Source: Haemaphysalis longicornis (taxonomy: Eukaryota > Arthropoda > Arachnida > Ixodida > Ixodidae). Taken from it: a DNA stretch of 64,000 nt. This document shows, in pieces, positions 22,800 through 35,035 of the stretch. The stretch is taken from assembly GCA_013339765.2 (NCBI GenBank), contig CM023449.1, forward strand, positions 108,664,417 through 108,728,416, written 5' to 3'. A program made the translations under genes and the position numbers. Position 1 is the stretch's first letter, and every line of letters starts with the position of its first letter. The notes under the pieces were generated by a model that was given only the letters and a program-made list of their open reading frames with translations, was not told where the DNA came from and ran no database searches.

Positions 22800-25235
22800 G
22801 TGCTATACCGACGAAATATAAATAGCGATTTGCATGTTCATATCGATGCTGAATAAACATTAAACTGATAATGTGAAGGCCCATTTTACTTTCTCTTTTT
22901 GCCGATTGCTATGAAAGAAGGATCAACCACATTTTTTTTACAATAATGGTGAAACTCGTGCTGTATGCTCCAGGAGCCACGTCTACAATTCGCAACAATT
23001 ACGAAAGCTCGGGTACAAAATACGGTTAGTGGCGGTGCAATAATAGCGCTTTTGGGACGTACGGAAAGCGACATTTCCCACCTTTGTTTCTGTAACTAAG
23101 CCAGGCGTCATTCTTGGCTGCATGGAAAGAAATCGCGCTATTTGTGTGTCATCTTCATATTTTTGTGTTGACGTTTCAGTTGTCAAGGGCCGTGCGTGTG
23201 TTCTGTTAAGTATTTGTCGTTGAATGTAAGTGGTGTTACACCAATGAATGCGCGTCTTTACACAATACTGTTATAACCCCGGTAAATACTTCGCACTGAA
23301 ATTTAGCCTAAAGGTTTGAATATATATGGAATGTTGTTTTCATGCTACATAAGTGGCAGCAATTTTCAAGTTTTTTTTCACCAATCGAATATAACCCAGT
23401 TTTTGCCTATACAAGACAAGCGAGCTGGAAAAATAATTTTTCTAAGTGAATGTATGAAAAAAAACTCAAAGTTCTTGACCTGCCCTTTCAACACAAACAA
23501 AAACATACAGACGAACAGCAAACCAAACAAAAAAAAACTAATTTTACTTAGAAAGCCAAAAACCTGCCCTATTCGATAATATGCCACAACATGCGACCCT
23601 GGTGCAAAGTTTCAGCGCAACAAGTGCCGCTATTCTACAAAACAAAAGATTTTATAAAGCGAGATTTGTTGTATTAAGACCCGTATATAACATTTCTGCT
23701 GTGAAAGTCCCTAGAAAATAAAATGTGGTCCGGTTCCTGTTTTGAATGGTGCTTCTGTTCCCAGATCACTTCATTTAAGACTGAAGTTTTATGAATACGG
23801 CCCAACAAACTCAGAATCTCGGGGAAGTCAGGAAATACAATAAATAAACTCCCACAAAATGCATATTTCAGACAAAAAAATAAACAACAAAACACACCAT
23901 ACTAATTTCACGATAAACAAACTCCAGAAACACGGATTCCTTGTTATAACGTACTGTATCATGAAGATGTGTCTTCATGTTACAATGTAAAGCAAACGCG
24001 AATCTTCGGTTCAAGTAAAAAACTGCATATTTTAAATCCATAAATTCATAAAAACTGCTTCTGAATTTCTTCGTTGACTTGCCGAGACTCCGGAAAGAGT
24101 ACATTTGATTTATAAGCAATTCTTGTGCCGCTTCCTGTCTTGGAATGTAATTCCGCCCCTTGGGATGCGTTAACATGGCTACAGATTTTTACACGTCTTG
24201 CATAATCTAGACGCACAGTACGTGTTCAAGTCGCCTAACATGAAACACAAATTTGGAAAAAGGCCATCGTCATCGCGAGAAAGACCTTCGGCCTTTAAAA
24301 TTGGCGCCGTCGACATTCCACATCAGAGGACCACTGCGGACCACTGCAGCAAGGCTAGGAGCACTGAAAGGAATACCTGTTTCCCATCAGCGGGAAAACA
24401 CCTCCCGGCCCGGAAGAAGCAAGCAGACACTGTTTGTTGGGCCTCATTGTGACGAACCGTTGCAATCTATTTGCCGTCAGCACCGCTCCACAAGAACACA
24501 AAAGGTGTCCCACAGTCGGCTCTTTTCCGGAAGCCCTTCTCGAGATATGTCTCCAGGAAAGAAGCCTGCTGAGTGTATCGGGAAGCGTGTACCGAAAAAG
24601 GAGGCTCATATATACAATGACCCCTTCGAAGCGAACCTCGACAAAACACGGGAACAATGCTGACACGAACGAAGAAAACCCATGTCTCTGAGGTATAGAG
24701 CGGGATGTTTTCCGAGGGGATCAGAAAGCAGTCCCCAGCACTGTGCTCCTCTTCTTTCTTTCTCCTGTGCACCGTAACACGGTGCCCCTGAAAAGCCCCG
24801 GATGAAGGCTGACCTTTTGTCCTATTGAGTTCCCATTATTGAAGGCCTCTGGTTTCGTTGGGCATGGGCTCCTCACCCTGTTGAATGTTTTTTGTAAAAT
24901 AAAGAAACATCAGTAAAGAGCAAATAGCACACTGTTTGGACTTGACCGGGTTAGTAGTACTACAAAAACAAAAGTTCTTCGCAGAACTAGGCTGTTAAAG
25001 TTTTGCCTTAATAACTGCACCCTTTCGTTCCATGCACTTTAACTGATGTGGAAGATGTGCCAGCTTAGCCAAGCAGGCGACGTTTTCACGCCCTTAAGAA
25101 AGATTCTCAAGAACGTCCCAAATAATGTCAAATATTATCAAAGTCCCCCGTCCGGTTTTTTTCGCTGTGTCACACAAGTGGCTTGTCTGCAAGCGTTCCA
25201 CCACACTGCATATTCGAGCTGTTTGAAGTCGGGTT
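22800..25235. other. No supported gene
   Basis: Mostly AT-rich. The one open frame worth naming is 24,253-24,663 (+, 136 codons, basic, no recognised domain), with an AATAAA at about 24,899. The minus strand there also has 100-codon frames, so coding cannot be argued from length. Confidence 0.35.
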
Positions 25236-25239
25236 ATTT

Positions 25240-26630
25240 CATAGTCATATTAATAGTAACAGCGCTAACAACACGAGACAAAGAGAAGAGGGCACAAACA
25301 CAGCGCTGACTAACAACTGAGTTTTATTGCTTAGGCCAGTGGCTGACGGAGGCTCCAAAAAGAGCCATGAAATGGAGCCAAATGGTTGATGAAGCCATCA
25401 AACTTGATGGAGCCATGAAATGGCTCCATGACGTTTTTGGATTTGAGACTACGGCTGCTAGATCAACACGTATGGTGGGAGTACGACCCGCGTGGCAACA
25501 AGCCGATTCTTCCTTATGCCTCAGCTCACACAAAACTCGTGAAAAGAACAATTGTCAAGACTCGTGTTGGCAGCGCGCTAAGGAAATCCTGCCCCCATGC
25601 CATCCAGAGCAGTTTTGAGGCACAAACACAGCGTCTTTCAGCCGCGCGATACCCAACGTGTGTGCAGGCAGCCGTTGCAGAGTAAATGCTGAAAGAACTA
25701 AAAAAGGAAGAAAAGAAGCAGGACCAGCCTCAGCCCAGCTCCCAAAAGAAAGAACCCATTGCAGTGGTACCATACATGCATCGAATTGCTCATGGACTGA
25801 AGAAAGTAGGAGACGGCGGAAGTGTAAAAGTGGTGTTTTCAGCTCCCGTGAAACTGTCGCAAATGTGTCGTAAAGTTAACTCTCGTCTAACTACGCGTAA
25901 CAAGTGTACAACGAAGCATCACAAAAAGTTTGTTGCGTGCGCAGAAAACGTTGTTTGTTCTGTGCCTCTTTCGTGCAGCAAGAATTACGTCGGCCAAACT
26001 GGCCGATGCCTAAATGATAGACTGAGGGAACACCATTACAACGTTTCAAAAACGTTCAGCGGTCACCTCGCCCAGCATTGTCGTGGTTGCAATAGCAAAT
26101 GCCAGCCACTTTTGGACCAGAGCGTAGTGATAGGGGAGCATTGCATCCAAATCGTGGGAGAAATTAAAAAGTTAGGTCACCAATACGTAAGCACCCCATC
26201 TATTGCCCTGACACAAAAGAGTGTATATACCTAGCGCAGTAAGCCCAACTTTGGTAACCTTTGTTTAATTTCCAAACTGCCCCACTCTGCTGACCTTTTC
26301 TTAGTTTCCAAACTGCTCTTGCGATTACAAAAAGGGCTTGTGGTTTGTGTTGATTGTAAATCCTGCACCGTAAGTAGATTAATGTGTAAAGAAACGTAGT
26401 CAGTATGATGCGGCGCTCATGCTCTCTCAAATGTTCACGTGTTTAAGTAGTGTTTCCTTCTTTTTTCATTTTTGTTGTTTCTGCCCATGTGTGTATAAAA
26501 ACCACTGGCCCAAGCAATAAAACTCAGATGTTAGTCAGCGCTGTGTTTGTGCCCTCTTCTCCTTGTCTCGTGTTGCTAGCGCTGGACAATAAATATAGAC
26601 CAACTCACCTAATCTTCCGTTGAAGCTTCA
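25240..26630 (+). mobile_element. Penelope-like element A: truncated ORF between inverted terminal copies
   Basis: The left terminal segment (about 25,259-25,345: CAGCGCTAACAACACGAGAC through TTTTATTGCTTAG) is repeated in inverted orientation at about 26,499-26,587, which runs from CCACTGGCCCAAGCAATAAAA to CTCGTGTTGCTAGCGCTG. Between them lies the 3' part of the element ORF. A tail with ACCAACTCACCTA (about 26,609-26,621) follows. TCGGGTTATT (25,229-25,238) and TCGGGTTACT (26,631-26,640) may be the target duplication, with one mismatch. Terminal repeats in inverted order on 5'-truncated copies are known for Penelope-like elements. Confidence 0.8.
25428..26234 (+). pseudogene. Penelope-like reverse transcriptase C-terminus and GIY-YIG endonuclease
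   Basis: Penelope-like elements pair a telomerase-like reverse transcriptase with a GIY-YIG nuclease that nicks the target. From 25,428 the frame reads MTFLDLRLRLLDQHVWW, then PYASAHTKLVKRTI, which match the end of the reverse transcriptase. One in-frame TAA at 25,683 interrupts it. The same frame continues from 25,686 for 182 codons. PYMHRIAHGLKK (residues 29-40 of that part) and VVFSAPVKL (49-57) form the linker. The nuclease core is CSVPLSCSKNYVGQTGRCLN (91-110) followed by RLREH (112-116), with the Arg and Glu in place. The end STPSIALTQKSVY is the usual C-terminus. The nuclease domain itself has no stop, so it is the best-preserved transposon domain in the window, but the reverse transcriptase catalytic core is missing. 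Confidence 0.85.
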
Positions 26631-26639
26631 TCGGGTTAC

Positions 26640-27200
26640 TTGCCGATAAAAAAGCAAATCATGGTACCAAAGTCTCTCATGGCACCAAGTGTGGCGGCCA
26701 CTCGCTGGCATTTTCTCTAACAGGTACGTCCAAATCTCTTATTACAAGCGTGGGAGCAAGGGAGAGCTGTGCATTGTCATTGTGAACGTACTGCAACGTG
26801 ACTTCGCTTTAGTCAGCCACTAAGGCTGTCCCCAAGAGTTAACTGTGAAGGGACGCCTGCACCTCATTACAGCGAAACTGTCAGGGCGAATAGAAGCGCT
26901 TGAAAGCGTTAAATGCAGTTTCTGCGCTCGTCTGGGACAACGAAGTGTGCCTCTATTATATAATTAAAGCAAGTGAGGACGCGGCATTCATGAGGGCTGG
27001 TGAAAGAGGTAGGCTTGGATGTCAATTAGGCTCGTTAAGGGCAATTAGTAAAACGCGGGTTACGCCCCATTTACAGCCGTGTTTTCAGGATCACATATTG
27101 TGACCCCCTTTGCCATAATAAATGCTTGTGGCCGCCAGTTAAAATGGGCAGTGATTGGATTAAACGTTATGGCTGAGGGGTCGCAAAAATGTGTATTAGA
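26640..27200. other. No gene recognised
   Basis: Short ORFs only; no motif or repeat recognised between the Penelope-like element and the next fold-back. Confidence 0.5.
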
Positions 27201-27205
27201 ACTTG

Positions 27206-27319
27206 ATTGCTGGCTAGTTGATTCATGACGTAAGAAGGAATAGGTTTGCGCAAAAGACCACGACAAAGGCAGAGAGGTCAAGACGAGCGCTCGTCTCGTC
27301 CTCTCTATCTTTGTCCTCG
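27206..27319 (-). mobile_element. Fold-back B, Penelope-like
   Basis: The left arm (27,259-27,288) and right arm (27,289-27,319) meet without a spacer at GAGCGCTC and pair with a few mismatches. The left tail carries CTGGCTAGTTGATTCATGA (27,210-27,228), the family tail in reverse orientation. It ends close to the SINE at 27,335. Confidence 0.65.
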
Positions 27320-27334
27320 TATAGCTACCCCTGC

Positions 27335-27523
27335 ACTATACGATGCACCGTAATACAGGGCTCCCGATTAATTTCGGCTACCAGGATATCCTAAAGGTGC
27401 GCCGCAATTGTCTACACGCGGGAGTTTTCGCTTTTCGCTTAAAAAAAAGCAGCCACCGCGGCCGAGTTAAAAGCCGCGCCATTGAGGTAAATAGCACAGC
27501 GCCATAGCCACTGAGCCACCGCC
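27335..27523 (-). mobile_element. tRNA-derived SINE (Ruka-like), copy 3, minus strand
   Basis: On the minus strand the head GGTGGCTCAGTGGCTATGG (about 27,500-27,518) is followed by GGCCGCGGTGGCTGC, a CCGCGTGTAGAC block and a degraded tail near 27,340. The B box is no longer recognisable. A run of A bases (27,441-27,448 on the plus strand) sits at the head-body junction. Confidence 0.75.
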
Positions 27524-27529
27524 GATCGA

Positions 27530-30350
27530 AACTGATACGCTCCGGTTTGTTGTTGCTGTAAGAAATCTAAATGCTGGTCAACTCTTCATGGTACGCCTCA
27601 TTCGTCTCAAGCTAAGTGAAATCTTGTGGCCGTGCTTAAAAAAAGATTACAGAAGTTGAAAAAAGAAAACAGGTGAGAATTTCGCCTCATGAGGAATTCA
27701 TGTTACATAAGTCAGGGACAACTTTCTGTGGCAATGTAGTAAACGCGACAGAGCAGAACCACTGTTTTGCTACGCAGCTGGAAGTAGTTCAACAAAAATA
27801 TTTTGCTGTGTAACCTAATGCATTCACAAAAGTATATTCCTTATATTTAGCAGTGGGTTGAGTGTTCCACTAAATTATTAGCCAGTAGATGAGAAACTGA
27901 GAGCATTATGTCGCAGATTTTTTAAAATTTTTTTCCTTGCAGTGTTCACCGCTAGCGTCGCATAGGTTTTTTTCAGGTGCAAAAAAACATGGCGCCCTTG
28001 TCGAAGGCAGCTTTCTTTCCCTCCGGTGGCTGGCCACTTCATTGGCCGCATACGATACTCAAGAAGCTTGAGAACCAAAGCTGTCGAAACAAAAGAACCA
28101 AATGGGCTGTAACTTCTGCACCTGAGACCGACGAAACGGAACTCTCCGTAATGCCGCATTTCTTTGGGTTAGCCAGCCTACCGGGGTAAGCGATCGCTCT
28201 CTCGCACGGCTTGTGCATGCGACAGTACGTGCGCGCTGAGAACGCTGCACATGTACTTGGTGCGGCAAAGTTTTATACTCCAAAAAACTTTAAACATCAG
28301 TTCATTCCCTCAACTCCCCAGCGCTGACAATTTTCACACTTCTGAACGATACAGAGTTCAACGGTACCATCCACTGTATAATTTAGGTCGGTCCGGATTC
28401 TCCAGTGAAGCTGTTGGCTTGCGCTTAGAAACAAATAAAGCGTAGGGAAGGAGGCGCCAATATGACTGCATGCCAGGTGATCGTGGTTGACCACACTCAA
28501 CCACGGAGCTAATGGAAGGAATAAACTACAGCAAATGCATATCTGTCACACCGAAACTGAAACCGAAACCTACAGGGAACTAATTTCCCAGAGTAAAACA
28601 AAGGAGTTAGTTCCCCCTCCCCCCGTAGCTTTGCCTCCATTGCCATAGAAAATTGTACCCGAGTATAAAAACCGTTTATCATCTTGGGATTGAATCAACA
28701 TCCGAATTGATTGTAGGGTACTGCCTTTCGCTGGCCATTAAATATGACAAAAAGTTGAAAACAGCAGCCAGAAATGAGCGTTGTTTTTATGTGGGTTTAA
28801 GAAATACGCACAGGACGAAAGGGGGTTTAAGAAGACTTCTAGCTTTGTGGAACGTTAGCATAGAATGTGCAGGTAGGGGTTATGGAAACTTCCGTTTCTG
28901 CTTTACACTGGCCATCACTATGCACACAACATCGTTTGCCACATCAGTTCCCAGTTCAAAAACATCGTTTTCACTGTGGTTTCTGCAACATAAAAGCTAT
29001 GAAAGCATTCATTATTGAGAACGATTAGCATATGTGCCACAAATTAATTTTTGCCCAGTTTTGTACTTTCTTTGTCCAGGGTTTAAAATTTTACCTGCTC
29101 AAAATCTCTCCCTCTCCCCGGCTATTAGCGCAAAGGTAGCTTGTGAGAGCTGTCACTGGCAGCAAATTGTTATTGCGCTCCACGGTAATTGTCAGCCAGC
29201 GCTTCGCAGAAGAATACACACATCTAATCCTTCTTAGTTTAATTACGAAGGCGCCCTCATTAGGGCCGTTCATGGACCCATGAAATACCCTTGAGTGACA
29301 TTTCGCCTGACTTTGGCGTGACACATTTTTGACACCCTGCAGTGTTGTCCAACCTGCTTTTTTAAAAGGCAGGCTCTCCTCTTCGGTGCTGTTGTCCCTG
29401 AAACCTCGGATAAGTTTATCTAAAGGTGTACCAGCTTCGCTTCACAACTGAAGCAGTCTTAACTCAAAACTCTATCTTGCATCTTTCCTCATTTGTCAAA
29501 CCCAATACAGCCTTTCACAATAGAGTTAACAGGCGAAAAATATATCTCCTTCGCTTTTCAGACCTTTGCGCAAATAAAAGTGCTATTTATATTGAAGCGA
29601 AGCTTCTACTGGCTGACCTGCGCCGTAGCTGGTGGCGTACGTGGGGCGCCTTGCGGCAAAGCCAAATTTGTTCCCGCGCTCTAATGAGGAGGAAAATAAT
29701 GACGATGATTTCCTTGAAGGTTTTGGCACGCACCTTCTCGGAGGCATTGGCAAAGAACAAAGTCTGGGCTGTGTCCCATTTGGAGCCTAAACATAAAGCT
29801 TGTGTGCTGTTTTGGCACAGCTACTCGCAATGCGCAGCTGGTGCTTGCGCGCCCGCTCAAGTGTCCTGCGATATCACGCTTAAATGGGTCAGAATCAGCG
29901 TTGTGGCTGGCATCACGACCCATTCCAGATGCGGTTTCTTGCTCCTGTCGGGTGGTTCACCTTCTAAATTGGCACAAGTAGGCCTCGCGTGGTTCACTCC
30001 GCGGGAGAACGGACAGCCATTGAAGAAGTTAAACGTTTCTGATAATCTCTGAAGAGTGATCTACGAAGCGCATACGAAATATTTGTGTTCGGGTAGAGCT
30101 CAGCGAAATGAAAGGGTTTCATTTTGGTCGATGAGTGGTTTTGCCGTTTCATTCAGGTGACTGCGTTTTGATTTTGGCACGAGTGTTATTGTTATCATTT
30201 TGCGGTCATGGCGTTTCGGTTCTGGTCGTTTTCGTTTTCACTGAGTCAATTTTACCCCGCTCCCCTCTTTCCGAAATAAGAGCTTCATTATTTTTAATAT
30301 AGATACCTCCATTTACTGCTCCGCAATATTTGTTGCGCTCAATTATTCTG
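27530..30350. other. No supported gene; one 208-codon open frame
   Basis: The longest plus-strand frame is 29,426-30,052 (208 codons). It has no signal peptide, no membrane segment and no family motif I recognise, and its codon choice gives no support. The minus strand there is also open for 80 codons. I treat it as unproven. The rest is AT-rich with short ORFs. Confidence 0.35.
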
Positions 30351-30365
30351 TTCTTCCCAGGTAAC

Positions 30366-30501
30366 ATACTTAATCACAGCGCGAAGGACGGGACAGACAG
30401 AAAGAACCACTGGACAGTGGTTGTTCTTTCTGTCTGTCCCGTCCTTCGCGCTGTGATTAAGTATGAACACGTACCAACGCGCCCAACTTGCAACTGCCCT
30501 A
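30366..30501 (+). mobile_element. Fold-back C with 47-bp arms and target duplication
   Basis: Arm 30,365-30,412 pairs with 30,415-30,465 across a 2-base centre. The only break is a 3-base bulge near the centre. The right tail has ACCAACGCGCCCAACTTG, the family tail. CTTCCCAGGTAAC (30,353-30,365) and CTTCCCATGTAAC (30,502-30,514) form a 13-bp target duplication with one mismatch. Overlapping ORFs here are by-products of the palindrome. Confidence 0.85.
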
Positions 30502-30519
30502 CTTCCCATGTAACGCCTG

Positions 30520-33500
30520 ATGCTGCGGGTTACAAATCTGGGCAAATGAGCAAATGAGTTACCAAGATTTACGATGTTCGCGCTTCCGAGGCACTGACGG
30601 GAAACCCTGTGTCCATATGCCGAGTTTAGCATTACTTGCCGTGCGTAAATGGGGTCTAGATTTAGTAAACGCGGAAAATGTGAAACTCGGTTCGTGTCTG
30701 TACCATTGATTCGCAGATGGCCGGAGTATTGACGTACTCGAAACATGACCATGGTGCTGACGCACAAATTTTAAAGGGTCCTCATCTGTGCTTTCTATAC
30801 ATGATGCTCCGTTTCCTATTCGCAGAAAAGGCAGACAATTGCCTTGGGTTACGGTTATTTATTACGTGCATTTGGTGCTTGGTGGTGATATGGTTATTTT
30901 TAAGTCTGATTTTGTTGTCCGACAGGCCACGCCTGAGTATGTCGACAGTTTAGAATAACCATTTAGTGTTTCTAATGACGACTGCACCATAATCAGGCTT
31001 CTGCGACAAAATAGCTGCTCCCACCCTGCTCTTTGGATTTGGATACAAGAAACTTCTTTTATTTATTTACATTTTATTTGGCCTTTCCTCCGGCAGGAGC
31101 TTCCGCAATCTGCTAGCACGAATAACTGAAAATTTTACCTTTGTGTGCACAGTGCGTCATGCTTGCATTAACGTACCGCACCCTCACAAAAACAATACTT
31201 TCGGGCTCTCTTCTAGCGGACGTTTTCAATGATAAGGCTTATATTACAGTAAACTACTGGCAGTAAAGGGTTGAGCATTACGGTAATTCGACAGCGCAAG
31301 GGTGTATCTGTGAAGCAATTCCAATCAAGTAACCGGATCCTAGCTTGTTATTTCTGGCAACACAAGAAGCTGGAGTTAGCTTCCCTTACACGCAATAATA
31401 CAACTCCTCGGAAACAGCATTGAGACCGTCCTCGGCTCAATTCCTTTTGCTCAGGACCAATTTATGTGTTTCTTTAAGTGCTTTTTATGATTTCTTGGTT
31501 TTTTCGCTCTGCTGTTTGCTGCGAGCAAAAGTAATAAAAAAGACTCCCACGTGTGGCAAAGTTAGAAAATATAAATGAAGTTAAAAGTATGTTATGAATG
31601 TCTTTCTTTAAAAATACGAAGAAGCCGACCGATGGGGATGTCGGGCCCATCCTAGAGGAGCAATAAAAACAAGTGTTCACTGCCGCCACGGGGTTTCGAC
31701 ACTCACGCTGTGGATAGTTGTTTGGAACAGTAAATCTAGAAACATACTGGCGACAAGAGGTTGTGTGTTTGTACCTTTTCTCCGACGCACAATGCAGTAA
31801 AAGTGCTTAAATTTCAGTTTCACTTTATTGTAGCGGATTACAAGGGTACAGTGCAAGTGGGATTGATGCTACAGAAAGAAGCCCTAGAAGTGTGGCACTT
31901 CGGTGGACCTCTTGTAGATGAACAGTAAAATATTATCACGTAGCAATCACAAGAGAAAGAACTTACAAATCCGTAGTACGCAGAATATAACAACATTAAC
32001 AAAACTCACACAGAGTAAATTCGTTCATAAGATGAGAACGGCTGTCTCAGATTTACAATAAAGTGCGAACACGTATGGCAAAATAAAAAAGTAGTGGGCC
32101 AAGGAAAGAAAAGAGGCTCGGCGCATACAGAATAACAAAGTCCTCAGACTAATCAGCAAAAGGCGGGGTTCTTCTAGGGGGAATTTATTTATTTTTTGTA
32201 AGATGAGCAGTTAAGGTACATTTAGCTTTATTGGGCAGGTCAAAGGCACCATTTTTTATACGCTGTTACATCATTAAACAACAACCCGATACCAAAAATA
32301 AGAGTCTAACAGCTTGCTGCGAAATGCTCCAAGCAGTGCGGTTGCTCAAATTGCTCAGTTCAGTCTCGCAGGATGTATACTTTTAGCCCTTTCGTACAAC
32401 GTGCATATGCCAGTAAGTGGTTAACCTGTCAAGTAGCGGAAAGATTACTGATAACGTGAGGTTATGCATACAAAGTTTTTTATTCCATAGCACTATGATA
32501 ATGTTTGCCACCACGAAGGAAGAGAATAAAACTGACCCCTTTTACATATTAGGGCAACACAATTGTCAAATGACAAATTTGTTTAAAATCAGTTAATGTG
32601 ACCATAATTCTACATAAATTAGAATGGTGATATCCAACAAACCGAGGACAGGTATCATCACAGTGAGCAAAAAAAGGCGGGCAGAATTCCGGAACTACAC
32701 GGAGTGACACACCATGTACCAAACTTACAGAAGTCATTGCTAATTCACTGTGACATGGAAGGCTGGTTAAATTGTAGGACGATTGTCATTCATTTCGCGG
32801 TTGATGATGAAGCACCGGCACTTCTCCCTGTCCATAGTACCGATATTAGCAAGCTGAACGTCCATACCTCCAACATACGGCGTTTCCGTTTTTTGCCACA
32901 GTCCCAAATACAGATTTCGCGAGGGCGACGGAGCCCACTGCATAACTGAAGCAGTTCGGCAGCCTGCAATACAGCGCACAAACTAAAAGTCTACCAAGAT
33001 GCAAGAGAACACGTGTCACGCATTTTTCCGAACGCGCTTTCATCTAGAGTCTAGCCATATCCGTGTGCTCCGCTCCTAAGCGCACATCGAGCCATCAACA
33101 CGAGCTTAAAGGCAACAAAGAAACCACGGAAAGTGTTTTTATATACGCTGTTTCTTCCGTCTCGTATTTTTTTTCTACAGTCTGCGCTCAAACCAGATCT
33201 TTATTCATAAGGCTGCAGCGAAGCTCTATCACAGCCCCGAACAGTGGGCTGTTTAAAACTGCAACGACTACCTGTCGCAGTGGATGAGAGCCGCAGCAAA
33301 GTGTTCGCACTTGTCTCACAGCCCTGTGGCGCACGAACACTGCCCTTCCGCGAGATGTGGCTCGATAAAGAGGCAGCTTATCTTGAGCGAAATGCAATGC
33401 GGTTCCTCGGTCACAACCGATGTTTGCATGCACATAGCGACGATATTGCCTGTTTTCATCGCTCGGATCTTTGACGGGCCCGATCAGGATGAGGTCTTCG

Positions 33501-34060
33501 TCTGAAATTATGTGCGCTTCCGCACTCAAACACCAATAAACGCTGCAGGCAACATTTCGTACGGCAGCATGCGAAACTGCGATGACGGACCTGTTTAGCG
33601 ACGCCATTTAGTTTGTTCTGACTGATGTTGCCAATCTGAGTCGCGGAACGCGGAGTGGCGAAAAGTGTAACCGGTGTCGCACACACATTCCTTCCCAGGG
33701 GTCTGTTAATTTGAGGCCAAATTATTGAACCCGGCAGCCTGAATAAACTGTTAGCGCAGGTAAGCACCGCAATTTGTATTTTGTTCAATGCGCATACAGT
33801 TCTCCACACTGCCATGTGGATAATTCGCGACACGATTTTTAATCATGTCCGCTACTTTTCTTTTGTTTGTTCAGTAGAACTGCCATCCGCAATTATGAGC
33901 CTCATTGAGAAAACCGCAGCAACTTTGTCCAAAAGACCTGGGCTCTCTAGCAGGGCGGAGATGTCAGGTATGTGAACTGCTTGGGAATCGTAAATGTACA
34001 ATTGTTGCACAGGTCAAGTAGGTTCTACTACACACATTTTTACTGTGGTAATTTAGCCTG
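30520..34060. other. No supported gene
   Basis: Largely AT-rich. Minus-strand frames at 33,188-33,607 (139 codons) and 33,456-33,833 overlap plus-strand frames of similar size and show no recognised domain. No repeat shared with the rest of the window was noticed. Confidence 0.4.
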
Positions 34061-34064
34061 GGAT

Positions 34065-34145
34065 GAAATTATTCCGGAGCCCTACACTACAGCTGGCCTC
34101 ATCGCCTGAGTTGAGTCCGCGCGTTAAATCCTACAATCAGTCATT
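34065..34145 (+). mobile_element. SINE 3' fragment (Ruka-like)
   Basis: AATTATTCCGGAGCCCTACA, CTCATCGCCTGAGTTGAG and GCGCGTTAAATCCTACAATC correspond to the last third of the SINE at 1,898-2,150. The pol III head is missing, as expected of a 5'-truncated insertion. It directly abuts a LINE fragment. Confidence 0.75.
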
Positions 34146-34189
34146 TTTTCTTTCGGTTACACACGGGAACATCATTATTGCGGACTTAC

Positions 34190-34700
34190 ATGGTAGAATG
34201 GGTTTTTTTGTGCTATGGGGGACAAATTGTTTTAACAGCAAATCTCCTGAGACGATAGACCATGTTATTTTGCATTGTTGGGAGGGCGTATATTTAGCAA
34301 AGTTCAACAGAGGACACTTTCAAAATACTTCCCGCTACACCCTCATTCCACAAGGTATCTCTCCGTAGACAAAGAGGTTGGAATGCCGGGTGACCTCGAT
34401 ATGGCGCTGGGCCTCCACATAATATCGCGTTCACATACAGCACGGCTGTGCAGCGACGTAGATGCCCATTCTGCAAAGCAGTATTTATAAGAAAGTGTAG
34501 GTGTTTTGTGGAAGTTACCAAGTCTCAAGAGGTTTCTCCTAGTGGCTGCCAAAAACAGAGCAGCTTAAGTCACTGAAGCAATTTCGAAAGACATCACTAG
34601 CCCTCAGTTGGGCAGCCTCACCACGTTGTTGTATGACCATTTACTCTGTTGGTCTGTGATATGTTGTGTATTATGGACCCAGGCAATAAAAAAGAGTGTT
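34190..34700 (+). pseudogene. LINE ORF2 C-terminal fragment
   Basis: One frame reads SPETIDHVILHCW (about 34,244-34,282), part of the Cys/His block (C..C...ET.DH...HC) that ends many arthropod LINE ORF2 proteins. A neighbouring frame continues with SVDKEVGMPGDLDMALGLH (about 34,364-34,420) and DVDAHSAKQYL (about 34,456-34,488). A shift near 34,350 and a stop at 34,488 break it. An AATAAAAAAG lies near 34,685, which I take as the 3' end. The reverse transcriptase is absent. The clade is not settled. Confidence 0.6.
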
Positions 34701-35035
34701 GATTCGGTTTCGCGAGTGAAAGGAAGGCGTGTTTTTTTACGAAGGCAAGGTTTTTTGTTGCCTACTTTCGTTTTTTCGTCGAATACGGAATATTATTTGG
34801 AAGCTTAAATGTAGGCCTGCATGATATCTCGTGCTCCTAAATATGAAATAAAGATAGGAAAACCAATACACTTCCAATTTTCACTGTTACTCCTTAAAAA
34901 GCACCACCTTTTTGATTAAAATATACTGCTGTCTTAGGAGTGAACAAAAGTATTCTGTCGTTGGTCTCAAGCCAATGACCTATTTTGCGACTTTTTTTGT
35001 TTCGGAATGCCGTTTCATATACATCATCACCATGA

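Noticed and set aside
24253..24663. 136-codon basic ORF with a downstream AATAAA
   Set aside because: Minus-strand frames of similar length overlap it and no family is recognisable. Left as unproven.
29426..30052. 208-codon plus-strand ORF as a host gene
   Set aside because: No domain, signal or conserved context, and the opposite strand is partly open too. Length alone is not enough in 64 kb.
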